DNA from: Qipengyuania flavescens
Lineage (GTDB): Bacteria; Pseudomonadota; Alphaproteobacteria; Sphingomonadales; Sphingomonadaceae
NCBI RefSeq assembly: GCF_029688735.1
Contig: NZ_JARULD010000001.1
Coordinates: 310,001 to 374,000, forward strand
DNA length: 64,000 nt
Direction of reading: 5' to 3'
Shown: one piece after another, positions 18,110 through 26,771 of the stretch
Layout: each line of letters opens with the position of its first letter
Position numbering within the stretch: position 1 is the first letter of the stretch
The notes under the pieces: generated by a model
Told to the model about the DNA's origin: nothing
Databases searched by the model: none
What the model saw: only the letters and a program-made list of their open reading frames with translations
Program-made: the position numbers and the translations under genes

Positions 18110-20992
18110 ATGTCGGAAATCGTAGCTTCGCGTTTTACCTATCTCGAGCGCACCACTTCGGCCTCTCGAACCTCGCCGATCGAGTCCGACGCCCCCGCTA
18201 CATGGGGTGGCTATGACCTGATCGCGGCCGCCACGCTGCTCGGCAAACAGTCGGCCAGCCTCCAGGTGCCGACCCTTCCCTCTTTGGAAATTTACGAGAT
18301 CCAAGGCGCAGGCCACGTATCTGCTCATGTGGGCGCGACGGTTTCGACCCAGGGTATCATCACCGCCATCGACCGCGGCGGCTTCTGGCTTCAATCGGCC
18401 GTGGGCGATGGCGACAGTGCCACCTCGGACGCAATCTTCGTTCGCCATTCTGTCGCCGGTGTAGCCGTCGGCGATGCGATCACGGTCACCGGAGTCGTGG
18501 GTGAGCAGGCGCGCGGTGCGGGCCTGACCATAACGGAGATTACCGCACAGACGGTCAATGTGCACAGCCACGGCAACGCTCTTCCCGAGGCAATCCTGAT
18601 CGGTGTCAACGGCATTCTACCGCCGACCTCGGTCATCGAGGACGACTCGCTCGGTTCCTACGACCCGGAGACCGACGGCCTGGATTTCTGGGAATCGCTC
18701 GAAGGCATGGGCGTGACGCTGGAAACGCCGCAGGCGATTTCCAACACCAACAGCTATGGCGAGACCTACCTTGTCGCTTCGCATGGCGTCGGCGCGACCG
18801 GCATGACCATTCGCGGCGGACTTGCCATCGGCGAAGGCGACTGGAATCCCGAACAGATCCAGCTCGACGACCGGCTCTACGACCAGCCTTACCTGACCGT
18901 GGGAGATCAGCTGGCAAGCGTCACCGGCATCCTCGGCTATGGCTACAACCACTACGAGCTGGTTGCGACCGAGCGCGCCGTCGTTACGCGTGATGCCAGC
19001 CTCACTCGCGAGACCGCAGAATTCCGGGGCGATGCCAATCACCTGACCGTCGCGACCTACGATCTGTCGAACCTCGACCCCTACGATGCGCGCTTCGCTT
19101 CGGTCGCCAACGACATCGTAAACCGGCTGCAGTCCCCCGATGTCATCGCCGTCCAGCGCGTACAGGATGCCGATGGCCAAGGCACCGGAACCGATCTGTC
19201 GGGCCATGCGACCGCCGACCGCCTGATCGAAACGATCTTCCAGCAAACCGGCGTGCGATACGTCTATGTCGAGATCGCGCCGGACGAGATCAATTCGACC
19301 GCCGGGCAGGAAAACGGCAATGTCCGCAACGGCTATCTCTACCGGCCCGATCGCGTGGAACTGGTCGAAGGGAGCCTGCAGGTCATCGACCACGCCATCT
19401 TCGACGGCACGCGCAGCCCGCTAGTCGCGACCTGGAGCTTCAATGGCGAGGAAGTGACCACGATCAACGTCCACTTCACCACGCGATATGGCAGCGATCC
19501 GCTGTGGGGCGCGGTGCAGGATCCGTACCATGCGGGCACGATCATGCGGACCAACCAGATTGCTGCGGTGGACGAATATATCGAAGCGATGCTGGCAGCC
19601 GATCCGGACGCCAACGTCATGCTCACCGGTAGTTTCGGTGGTTATACGTGGGAAGCAGCGCAGCGGCAGCTGACGGACGACGGGTTGCTGACCAATCTTA
19701 CGAACTGGCTCGATGCAGGCGACCGCTATACCTCCATCGTCGATGGCAATACGCAGCAATTGCACCACACGCTGCTGAGCGGTGGCCTGCTCTCACGCGG
19801 CGAGTACGATATCGTCCATCTCAACTCGGAGTTCGCCGGCCTCGGTCGCAACTCGGCCAACGATCCGCAAGTCACGCGGTTCTACATTCCGAATGCGCCG
19901 GATAACCTGCGCCTCGCGGGCAGCAGCGTGGTAGAGAATGCAGCCGCTGGTACGGTGGTCGGACGGCTCGTGGCCGACGATACACTCGGCGATCGGCTGA
20001 CTTACGAACTGTTCGACGATGCAGGGGGCCTGTTCGCGATCAACGCAGCGACTGGCGTCATCACGACCACTGCTCCGCTGAATTTCGAAGAGCTGGCGCA
20101 GTACAGCCTCGAAGGCCGCGTGACGGACACGGCAGGTTTGACCACCTCGGGCAGCTTCACCGTGTCGGTGCTCGATGCCAACGAGGCACCAGTCGCGGCA
20201 AACGATAGCCTCTCGGTCGTCGAGGGCGGAGTCGCGAACGATCTTGCAGCATTGCTGCTCGGCAATGATGCGGATCCGGACGGCGGTGCCTTGCGTATCC
20301 TGTCGGTCGATACCGACGGAACGACCGGCAGGGTGGAATTCGATCCCGAGACCCAAAGCCTGCGCTATTTCGCGCGTGGCGGGGCGATCGACGAGCTCGC
20401 GCAGGGCGAAAGCCTGCTCGACACCTTTACCTATACCGTTGTCGACGCCAACGGCGCGACCCATACCGCACGCGTGACGATAACCGTCGATGGCGCGGTC
20501 GACGGGGTGACCCTGTATGGCGGGAACGGCAACGACGTGCTGCACGGCAGCGAAGGCGACGATTTTCTCTATGGCGGTAACGGCACCGACACGCTGATCG
20601 GCTACGGCGGAGACGACTGGCTAGAGGGTGGCCACGGCAACGACATCCTGACAGGCGGCGGAGGTTCGGATATTTTTGTGGTCGAAAAGGCCGGAGGCCA
20701 CGACTTCGTCACGGATTTCGATATTCATGAGGACATGATCCACGACCGTGACGATCTGGGCCTGAAAGCCTGGTGGCTCGAGGATTACGACAACGACGGC
20801 ACGCTCGACCTGACGCTGATGTTCGACAAGGGCGCGAAGATCACCCTCGCCAATGTCTGGGACATGGTTTTCCAGGGACAGGATGGCGCGGATGTCGATG
20901 CGCTGGTGAACCAGATCGTCTTCTACCACACGACCGATGCCGGCGTGGCCGGCTTCGACAATCTGGGTGCGGTCAACGAATTTACCGTCTGA
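18110..20992 (+). CDS. RTX protein with a degenerate endonuclease/exonuclease/phosphatase domain and cadherin-like modules
   Basis: A 960-residue protein without an N-terminal signal peptide, consistent with type I secretion through its C terminus. Order: an OB-like/lamin-type region (residues 60-300), an endonuclease/exonuclease/phosphatase (EEP) fold (312-594), a cadherin-like repeat (about 600-690), a second Ig/cadherin-like domain (695-797) and six or so calcium-binding RTX nonapeptides (802-853, GGNGNDVLHG type). The EEP part is close to the secreted ExeM/NucH-type nucleases in overall text, yet the catalytic positions are changed: D318 for Asn, R350 for Glu, S508 and G510 in the G-D-x-N motif, H552 for Asp, and A583/N584 in the S-D-H motif. 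H455 remains. It is therefore probably a non-catalytic surface or matrix protein. No clear ribosome-binding site. Confidence 0.88.
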   Translation: MSEIVASRFTYLERTTSASRTSPIESDAPATWGGYDLIAAATLLGKQSASLQVPTLPSLEIYEIQGAGHVSAHVGATVSTQGIITAIDRGGFWLQSAVGDGDSATSDAIFVRHSVAGVAVGDAITVTGVVGEQARGAGLTITEITAQTVNVHSHGNALPEAILIGVNGILPPTSVIEDDSLGSYDPETDGLDFWESLEGMGVTLETPQAISNTNSYGETYLVASHGVGATGMTIRGGLAIGEGDWNPEQIQLDDRLYDQPYLTVGDQLASVTGILGYGYNHYELVATERAVVTRDASLTRETAEFRGDANHLTVATYDLSNLDPYDARFASVANDIVNRLQSPDVIAVQRVQDADGQGTGTDLSGHATADRLIETIFQQTGVRYVYVEIAPDEINSTAGQENGNVRNGYLYRPDRVELVEGSLQVIDHAIFDGTRSPLVATWSFNGEEVTTINVHFTTRYGSDPLWGAVQDPYHAGTIMRTNQIAAVDEYIEAMLAADPDANVMLTGSFGGYTWEAAQRQLTDDGLLTNLTNWLDAGDRYTSIVDGNTQQLHHTLLSGGLLSRGEYDIVHLNSEFAGLGRNSANDPQVTRFYIPNAPDNLRLAGSSVVENAAAGTVVGRLVADDTLGDRLTYELFDDAGGLFAINAATGVITTTAPLNFEELAQYSLEGRVTDTAGLTTSGSFTVSVLDANEAPVAANDSLSVVEGGVANDLAALLLGNDADPDGGALRILSVDTDGTTGRVEFDPETQSLRYFARGGAIDELAQGESLLDTFTYTVVDANGATHTARVTITVDGAVDGVTLYGGNGNDVLHGSEGDDFLYGGNGTDTLIGYGGDDWLEGGHGNDILTGGGGSDIFVVEKAGGHDFVTDFDIHEDMIHDRDDLGLKAWWLEDYDNDGTLDLTLMFDKGAKITLANVWDMVFQGQDGADVDALVNQIVFYHTTDAGVAGFDNLGAVNEFTV

Positions 20993-21022
20993 GCGCGCTG
21001 CGCTCCATCTATCTTACAAACG

Positions 21023-21056
21023 AAAAAGGGGCGGAGCGCTTTTCGCGCCCCGCCCC
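21023..21056 (-). terminator. Terminator between the RTX gene and the adhesin gene
   Basis: GGGGCGG (21028-21034) pairs with CCGCCCC (21050-21056), with an inner GCGC pairing and an apical TTTT. On the minus strand the stem is followed by TTTTT, so it best serves the leftward adhesin gene; on the plus strand it lacks a T-run but may still act on the RTX transcript. Confidence 0.7.
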
Positions 21057-21099
21057 TCCCTGCTGGTCCGCAGGGAAGCTTGCGGACCGGACCTGGGGC

Positions 21100-23265
21100 T
21101 TACCAGGAAGCCTGGAAGCCGGCCCGGGCGCCTACCTCGCCGGAGTCGAAGCCTACGCCGACGCCGCCGGTGAACACCGTGCTGTCGCTGATGCGGTAGC
21201 CGAAGCTGGCCGAACCCGCGACGCGTTCGTTGAAGTAGCCGAAGCCGCCGGCCACGCCGAAGGTCTTGCCGGGCATGATGATCGGCGATTCCATGGCGAG
21301 GGCCAGCGCGACACCTTCATTGGCGCGGCGGGCCTGGGTGTTGTTCTCGTCCGCCAGGTCGAACAGGATGCTCGTCTGGTTCTGAAGGTCCGAGATCGCT
21401 GCCGAATTGGCCGCGATGGTGCCGGTGTTGTTGGCGATCAGCATCGAGTTGGTCATGATCGCCGCCGAGTTTGCCTGCACGTCGCTGAAGCTGGCAAGAT
21501 TGCTCAAGCCGTTGGAGCTGCTGACGCCGAGCGTGCCATTGGCATCTGCGGTGACGAAGGCGATCGGGCCGACCTGCGAACCGCTGCTCGCATCGAGTGA
21601 GGCGACGACGACCTGTCCGTCGTTCGTGGCGGTCGCGCCGTTGCCGATGGCGACCGAGTTCGCACCCGAGGCGACTGCTTCGTTACCCATGGCGACTGCG
21701 CCGTCGCCGCTGGCTGCGGCTGCTTCTCCGACCGCGACCGAGCGGACGCCCGATGCATTGGCGAGGTGGCCCAGCGCGGTGGCGCGTTCGGCTCCGGCGC
21801 TCGACTGCCAGCCATAGGCGGTTGCGCCCGGACCGGTGGCAACGCTCTCGCCGCCGACTGCGGTGGTCGAGTTGCCCATCGCCATGGCGGTGTCGCCGAT
21901 GGCCAGTGCGTCGATGCCGTTGGCGACGGCTTCGTTACCGATGGCGGTGCTGAAGTCGGTCTGTGCATCGGCATTCTCGCCGACCGCTACCGAGCGGACA
22001 CCCTGCGCCGTGGCGAGGTGGCCGACGGCAGTGGCACGCTCTGCACCGGCAACCGACTGCCAGCCGAAGGCACTCGCGCCCGGACCGGTGGCAACGCTCT
22101 CGCCGCCGATGGCCGAGGTCGAGTTACCCGTCGCCATTGCATCGGCACCAAGTGCCAGTGCGTCGACACCATCGGCTACCGAACCGTCGCCGTCGCCGTC
22201 GCCGTCGCTACCGATGGAAATCGCTCCGACGCCGCGCGCTTCGGCGTCGCCCCCAAGGGCAATGCCGGCATCGTCAGTCGCCAGCGCGCCGAATGCGCCG
22301 CCGTCGGTGTTGCCGCCGATGGCGATGCCGCCGCGACCCTGGGCCGCTGCCGCTTCACCCACGGCTACCGAAGCGAAGCCGTCGGACGTGGCGAGGTGAC
22401 CCAGCGCGGTCGAGCGTTCCGCATTGGCGCGGGCCTGCCAGCCATAGGCCGAGGCGCCCGGACCGGTCGCGACACTCTCGCCGCCGACTGCGGTGGTGGA
22501 GTTGCCCATCGCTGTGGCGGTGTCGCCCACGGCCAGCGCGTCGATGCCGTTGGCGATCGATTCATTGCCGATGGCGGTGCTGAAGTCGGTCTGCGCATCA
22601 GCATTCTCGCCGATGGCAGTGGAGCGTTCGCCCTGTGCCGTGGCAAGGTGGCCCAGCGCGGTGGCGCGCTCTGCGGTGGCTTCGGCGCGCCAGCCGAAGG
22701 CGCTAGCGCCCGGACCGGTGGCAACGCTCTCGCCGCCGACGGCCGAGGTCGAGTTGCCCATGGCCATCGCGCTATCACCGACTGCGAGGGCGTCGATGCC
22801 GTTGGCTACCGATTCATTGCCGATTGCGGTGCTGAAATCGGACTGCGCGTCGGCATTCTCGCCGACTGCGGTCGAACGTTCGCCTTGCGCGGTGGCAAGG
22901 TGGCCGACAGCCGTGGCGCGCTCGCCGGTCGCTGCCGAACGCCAACCGATGGCGCTGGCGCCCGGACCTTCGGCGAAAGCTTCGCCGCCGATCGCGGTGG
23001 TGGACGGGCCGCGCGCCGTGGCGGGCGCGGTGCCCTCGTCGTCGCTGCCGACGGCGACGGCATCTGTGCCGTCCGCAATCGCGCCGGTACCGACGGCGAC
23101 GCCGCCGTCGCCGGTCGCGGTCGCATCGGTGCCGCACTCGGTAGAGTTGGTGTTTGCGTCATTGCACTCTGGCGTGCCGTCGGCCTGTGCCGACGTTGCC
23201 ATCGCAAACATCGCAGTGCCGGCGAGCAGCGCGGCGGCCAGGCGGGTGTTGGTTGTCTTGATCAT
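21100..23265 (-). CDS. Trimeric-autotransporter-like adhesin with YadA/Hia head repeats
   Basis: A 721-residue outer-membrane protein. A signal peptide (residues 1 to about 28, ending ATSAQA) leads into a short Cys-containing segment (PEC...TEC) and then a long array of 14-residue head repeats of the S-x-A-x-G type (for example ERATAVGHLATAQG). Residues about 92-520 form a higher-order array with an 84-residue period. Residues about 585-645 look like a coiled-coil stalk (SAAIMTNSMLIANNTGTIAANS cut into heptads), and the last 75 residues form the membrane anchor: ARRANEGVALALAM, then alternating strands to a terminal aromatic (Trp). Type Vc adhesins trimerise and bind surfaces or other cells. 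A terminator follows at 21023. The sigma/anti-sigma pair upstream is on the same strand. Confidence 0.88.
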   Translation of the reverse strand: MIKTTNTRLAAALLAGTAMFAMATSAQADGTPECNDANTNSTECGTDATATGDGGVAVGTGAIADGTDAVAVGSDDEGTAPATARGPSTTAIGGEAFAEGPGASAIGWRSAATGERATAVGHLATAQGERSTAVGENADAQSDFSTAIGNESVANGIDALAVGDSAMAMGNSTSAVGGESVATGPGASAFGWRAEATAERATALGHLATAQGERSTAIGENADAQTDFSTAIGNESIANGIDALAVGDTATAMGNSTTAVGGESVATGPGASAYGWQARANAERSTALGHLATSDGFASVAVGEAAAAQGRGGIAIGGNTDGGAFGALATDDAGIALGGDAEARGVGAISIGSDGDGDGDGSVADGVDALALGADAMATGNSTSAIGGESVATGPGASAFGWQSVAGAERATAVGHLATAQGVRSVAVGENADAQTDFSTAIGNEAVANGIDALAIGDTAMAMGNSTTAVGGESVATGPGATAYGWQSSAGAERATALGHLANASGVRSVAVGEAAAASGDGAVAMGNEAVASGANSVAIGNGATATNDGQVVVASLDASSGSQVGPIAFVTADANGTLGVSSSNGLSNLASFSDVQANSAAIMTNSMLIANNTGTIAANSAAISDLQNQTSILFDLADENNTQARRANEGVALALAMESPIIMPGKTFGVAGGFGYFNERVAGSASFGYRISDSTVFTGGVGVGFDSGEVGARAGFQASW
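21708..23004 (-). repeat. Long-period coding repeats in the adhesin gene (252-base unit)
   Basis: The conserved block ER(A/S)TA(L/V)GHLA recurs at residues 115, 199, 283, 409 and 493 (first codons ending at 22923, 22671, 22419, 22041 and 21789). The spacings are 84, 84, 126 and 84 residues, all multiples of 14. A second block, GGES-V-ATGPGA(S/T)A(F/Y)GW, precedes each by about 23 residues. The DNA copies are highly similar, so homologous recombination between them could change the head length. Confidence 0.85.
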
Positions 23266-23494
23266 ATGCTTTCTTCCTATTCGGACCAGAAAGCCGATCT
23301 GCGCGGGTCATCCCCTCCCACAGTGGACGGCGATCACCATCCGGGCTGCGCGAAGACCTGCGGGTCTCGGCTGCCGTCCCGACCGGGACAGCGCGCGCAG
23401 CTACCCGGACGGTGCCCGATCGGATGCACCGTGGATGAACAAAGTTTTCAGATAAACGGTAAGTGGTTGTTTCTTAAAGAAAGAAAATGCAGCG

Positions 23495-24238
23495 TCAGAC
23501 CCTGTCGAGCGCGCCGGCAATAAGGATCGGCGGTGTCGGAGCCTCATGCGGAATGCCCGTGTCCTCTTCGAACGTGACCGCAAGCGTCGAACCCGCCACC
23601 AGCAGCTCGGCCTCGCGTGCCGAGAGATCGCGCGCGAAGCTGCCGCTTTGCGGGATCGACCCGAGCGAGACCGGTGCGCCGCCCTCCGGAATGACCCAGA
23701 GTTCGGGTGCCTCGCCCTCGCCCGCCGTAAAGCCGTCGATCGACAGCGAGAGGCGGCGGTTCTGCGGATCTACCACGCCTGCAAGCCTGCGCCCGGCGTC
23801 CTCGTCCTGCAATTGCGCGACGAACTGTTCGCTCGGTGCAAGCGCCACGCCAGGCGGCAGCGTCTCGACCGTCTCGGGCGTGGAGAGGAACAGGACGAGC
23901 GCGGCAGCTGCCGCCCCCAGCCCGGCAATCGCCGTGGCGATGCTCCAGCCCGAGGGTCCGCGCGAAGCCTCCGGCATGGTCGCAACTGCCGTCTGCACTT
24001 CCGCATCGAGCCGCGCTTCGATCCCGGCCCAGACGGACGGTGAGGGCAGCATCCGACCCGCGGCCTCGCCCATCGCACCGAGGCGGCGCTCCCACCATGC
24101 TACGGCATCGGCGAAGTTTGCATCGCTCAGCATGGAGCGCTGCGCTGCGCTGCGTTCTTCGCCCTCGAGCACGCCGAGAGCATATTCGCCTGCGCGGACG
24201 AAGGGATCGTCTTCCACAATGGCGGTATCGTCAGCCAC
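23495..24238 (-). CDS. Anti-sigma factor, RskA-like (membrane-anchored)
   Basis: A 247-residue protein. The N-terminal cytoplasmic part (DPFVRAGEYALGVLEGEER, then AVAWWERRLGAMGE) is the usual sigma-binding helical region of RskA/anti-sigma-K proteins, without the His-Cys-Cys zinc motif. One membrane segment lies at about residues 97-118 (WSIATAIAGLGAAAAALVLF). The outer domain contains LWVIPEGGAPVSLG and ELLVAGSTLAVTFEEDTG, the beta-rich RskA C-terminal domain. Its start at 24238 overlaps the sigma-factor stop by 8 bases, so the two are coupled. It should hold the adjacent ECF sigma factor inactive until a signal triggers release; the signal is unknown. Confidence 0.88.
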   Translation of the reverse strand: MADDTAIVEDDPFVRAGEYALGVLEGEERSAAQRSMLSDANFADAVAWWERRLGAMGEAAGRMLPSPSVWAGIEARLDAEVQTAVATMPEASRGPSGWSIATAIAGLGAAAAALVLFLSTPETVETLPPGVALAPSEQFVAQLQDEDAGRRLAGVVDPQNRRLSLSIDGFTAGEGEAPELWVIPEGGAPVSLGSIPQSGSFARDLSAREAELLVAGSTLAVTFEEDTGIPHEAPTPPILIAGALDRV

Positions 24239-24878
24239 CCAGGCACCCTTTCAGCCCGGCAAGGCCGCGCCTGATCCAGCTCTTCATCGTGCCGAGCGGC
24301 ACGTTGACCTTCTCCGCCAGTTCCGAATGCGAATAGCCTTCGAAAAACGCCAGCTTGATCGACCGGCGATGGTCGCCCTGCAATTTCTCGAGACATCGCG
24401 CCAGCGCGCGATTGTCTTCCATGTCGCATAGCCATTCGTCGGCGGGCTTGATGTCGTCGTCTTCCACCTCTGGCAGCGTGTCGCCCGCCAGTTCCTCCCC
24501 GCGCGCACTGCGGCGCAGATCGTTGAGCGCCGTGTTACGAGCAATCGTGCAAAGCCACGTGATGGGGCTGCCCTTGGCAGGGTCGAAGCGGGCGGCGCGT
24601 TTCCAGACCTTGACGTAAACGTCCTGCAGCAGGTCTTCGGCGCGCTCACGCTCCCGCACGATCCGCACGATCGTCGCGAACAGCTTGGCGGACGTCATTT
24701 CGTAGACGGTATGCAGCGCGGGCCGGTCGCCCTTGGCAACCCCCGACATGGCATCCAGCAATTGTGCGCGCCTGTCGATTAGGCTGGCTCCCCTGTTCCG
24801 GCGGAAACTGTTTGAGTCCAAGGGCTTTGTCAACAGCTGAAGCAAGCCTTCGCAATTGCACAAAAAACCACGAGCCAA
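24231..24878 (-). CDS. ECF RNA polymerase sigma factor (SigK-like)
   Basis: An extracytoplasmic-function sigma-70 factor. Region 2 is clear: SAKLFATIVRIVRERERAEDLLQDVYVKVWKRAARFDP, followed by SPITWLCTIARNTALNDLRR; region 4 has KLAFFEGYSHSELAEKVNVPLGTMKSWIRRGLAGLK, the helix-turn-helix contacting the -35 box. The start is uncertain: the only ATG near the homologous part is 24749, but the homology (RRAQLLDA) continues about eight residues before it, so an alternative start upstream is likely; I give the longest frame, from TTG 24878. It forms a pair with the anti-sigma gene and probably controls genes nearby and elsewhere. The next gene leftward is the adhesin. Confidence 0.85.
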   Translation of the reverse strand: MARGFLCNCEGLLQLLTKPLDSNSFRRNRGASLIDRRAQLLDAMSGVAKGDRPALHTVYEMTSAKLFATIVRIVRERERAEDLLQDVYVKVWKRAARFDPAKGSPITWLCTIARNTALNDLRRSARGEELAGDTLPEVEDDDIKPADEWLCDMEDNRALARCLEKLQGDHRRSIKLAFFEGYSHSELAEKVNVPLGTMKSWIRRGLAGLKGCLGG

Positions 24879-24968
24879 ACGCGTCGCCTTGCGCTATAGG
24901 GCCCGCACTACCCGCGCGCCCAGAGCCGTGCCCCATGCACCGCAGCGCCGGACAACACACGAGATTCC

Positions 24969-26756
24969 ATGTCCTTCGAAACCCTTCCGCCGGTGATCGG
25001 CGATGCGCTCGCCGCACGCGGCTATGATGCGCCCACTTCCGTCCAGGCTGCCGTTATCGAACCCGAGGCCAAGGGCCGCGACCTCATCGTGTCGGCGCAA
25101 ACCGGCAGCGGCAAGACCGTCGCCTTCGGCCTCGCGCTGGCAGACGAGCTGCTTGCCGAACTGGGCGGCACGCCGCTGGCCGAAAAGCCCCTCGCCCTCG
25201 TCATCGCACCCACACGCGAGCTGGCGCTGCAGGTCAGCCGCGAGCTCGGCTGGCTCTATGGCGGGGCAGGCCTGCGCATCGCGACATGCGTCGGCGGGAT
25301 GGATGCGAGCAAGGAACGCCGCAATCTGCGCGGCGGCCCGGCGATCGTTGTCGGCACACCCGGGCGCCTGCGCGATCATATCGAGCGCGGGGCGCTGGAC
25401 CTCTCCGGCCTGATCGGCGTGGTCCTCGACGAGGCGGACGAGATGCTCGACATGGGCTTTCGCGAGGACCTGGAAGAGATCCTCGACGCGACGCCCGATG
25501 CGCGGCGCACGCTGCTGTTCTCCGCCACCATGCCGCGCCAGATCGAACGATTGGCCGAGCGGTACCAGCGCGATGCACTGCGCCTCTCCCTCGTGGGGGA
25601 GGATCGCGGGCATGGCGACATCGCCTATCAAGCAATCACCGTGGGCCCGTCGGAAATCGAGAATGCGGTGGTGAACCTGCTGCGCTTCCACGAGGCGGAG
25701 ACGGCCATCGCATTCTGCGCCACGCGCGAGAGCGTGCGGCGGCTACACGCGACCTTGCAGAACCGCGGCTTCGGCGTCGTGGCCCTGTCCGGCGAGCATT
25801 CGCAGAGCGAGCGCAACAGTGCGCTGCAAGCCCTGCGGGACGGTCGCGCGCGGGTGTGCGTCGCGACCGACGTTGCGGCGCGCGGGATCGACCTGCCGTC
25901 GCTAAGCCTCGTGATCCATGTCGAGATCCCGCGCGATGCGGAAACACTCCAGCACCGCTCGGGCCGGACGGGGCGCGCCGGGCGCAAGGGGACTGCGGCC
26001 ATCGTAGTGCCCTACAACCGCCGCCGCCGGGTCGAAGGCATGCTCCGCGGTGCCGGGATCGACGCGCAATGGATGGACGCGCCGACCCCGCAAGCGATCC
26101 GCAAAAAAGATCGCACGCGCCTGATCGAAGCGATCACCGAGCCGCGCGAGTTCGAGGACGACGACCGCGAGATCGCCGCCGACATCATGAGCCGCATGAG
26201 CCCGGAGGACATCGCCGCCGCGCTTGTCCATGCCCACCGCGCCGATCTGCCCGCGCCCGAAGAGTTGCTCGCCAACACGCCCGAGGCGCGAGAGAAGGCG
26301 AAGGCCGAAAAGCATCGCCCCGGCTTCGAGGATGTGGTGTGGTTCAAGATGGACATCGGCCGCCGCCACAATGCCGAGCCGCGCTGGATCCTCCCGTTGA
26401 TCTGTCGCCGCGGGCACATCACCCGTAACGAAATCGGCGCGATCCGCATCGGCCAGCACGAAAGCTGGTTCCAGGTGCCGCGCGCCGTCGCTGGCAAGTT
26501 CGCCGACGCCGTGGCCCGCACCGCCTCGCCCGAAGACGAGCAGGACGCGATCGCCATCGTCGAATCGCCGGAGGGCCCCCGCGTGGAGGCGCGCCAGAAC
26601 CGCAAGCACGGTGGAGCGAAGGTCCATGCCCGCCTGATGGGCAAGCGGGATCATGGCGGTCCGGGCAAGCGCCCCGGCGGAAAGCCTCCCTTCAAGAAGG
26701 GCAAGCCGGGCGGCGGCAAACCCTTCAAGGGGAAGCGCAAGCCTGCGAAAGGCTAA
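24969..26756 (+). CDS. DEAD-box RNA helicase with DbpA-type RNA-binding domain
   Basis: A 595-residue ATP-dependent RNA helicase. Motifs in order: the Q-motif region (YDAPTSVQAAVIEP), AQTGSGKT (I), PTRELALQV (Ia), VGTPGRLRDHI (Ib), VLDEADEML (II, DEAD), SATMPR (III), ATDVAARGIDL (V) and HRSGRTGRAG (VI). The C-terminal part has a DbpA/CsdA-like RNA-binding fold (VWFKMDIGRRHNAEPRWILPL, GHITRNEIGAIRI) at about 455-515 and ends in a Lys/Gly-rich tail (about 545-595). Such proteins remodel rRNA during ribosome assembly or assist mRNA decay, often at low temperature. A TATAGG at 24895 upstream may be its -10 box. It converges with the stress-protein gene 15 bases away. Confidence 0.93.
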   Translation: MSFETLPPVIGDALAARGYDAPTSVQAAVIEPEAKGRDLIVSAQTGSGKTVAFGLALADELLAELGGTPLAEKPLALVIAPTRELALQVSRELGWLYGGAGLRIATCVGGMDASKERRNLRGGPAIVVGTPGRLRDHIERGALDLSGLIGVVLDEADEMLDMGFREDLEEILDATPDARRTLLFSATMPRQIERLAERYQRDALRLSLVGEDRGHGDIAYQAITVGPSEIENAVVNLLRFHEAETAIAFCATRESVRRLHATLQNRGFGVVALSGEHSQSERNSALQALRDGRARVCVATDVAARGIDLPSLSLVIHVEIPRDAETLQHRSGRTGRAGRKGTAAIVVPYNRRRRVEGMLRGAGIDAQWMDAPTPQAIRKKDRTRLIEAITEPREFEDDDREIAADIMSRMSPEDIAAALVHAHRADLPAPEELLANTPEAREKAKAEKHRPGFEDVVWFKMDIGRRHNAEPRWILPLICRRGHITRNEIGAIRIGQHESWFQVPRAVAGKFADAVARTASPEDEQDAIAIVESPEGPRVEARQNRKHGGAKVHARLMGKRDHGGPGKRPGGKPPFKKGKPGGGKPFKGKRKPAKG

Positions 26757-26771
26757 GCTGACCGCCCGCGC

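Noticed and set aside
20521..20680. CRISPR-like or tandem DNA repeat in the RTX gene
   Set aside because: The periodicity is the in-frame Gly/Asp nonapeptide of RTX proteins; there are no spacers and the bases vary.
23266..23494. A small gene between the adhesin and the anti-sigma gene
   Set aside because: No frame has a good start with a ribosome-binding site or recognisable content; the region looks like a promoter/leader.
21766..23523. Long open frame antisense to the adhesin repeats
   Set aside because: It repeats with the same period as the adhesin because it reads the same DNA backwards; no plausible protein features.
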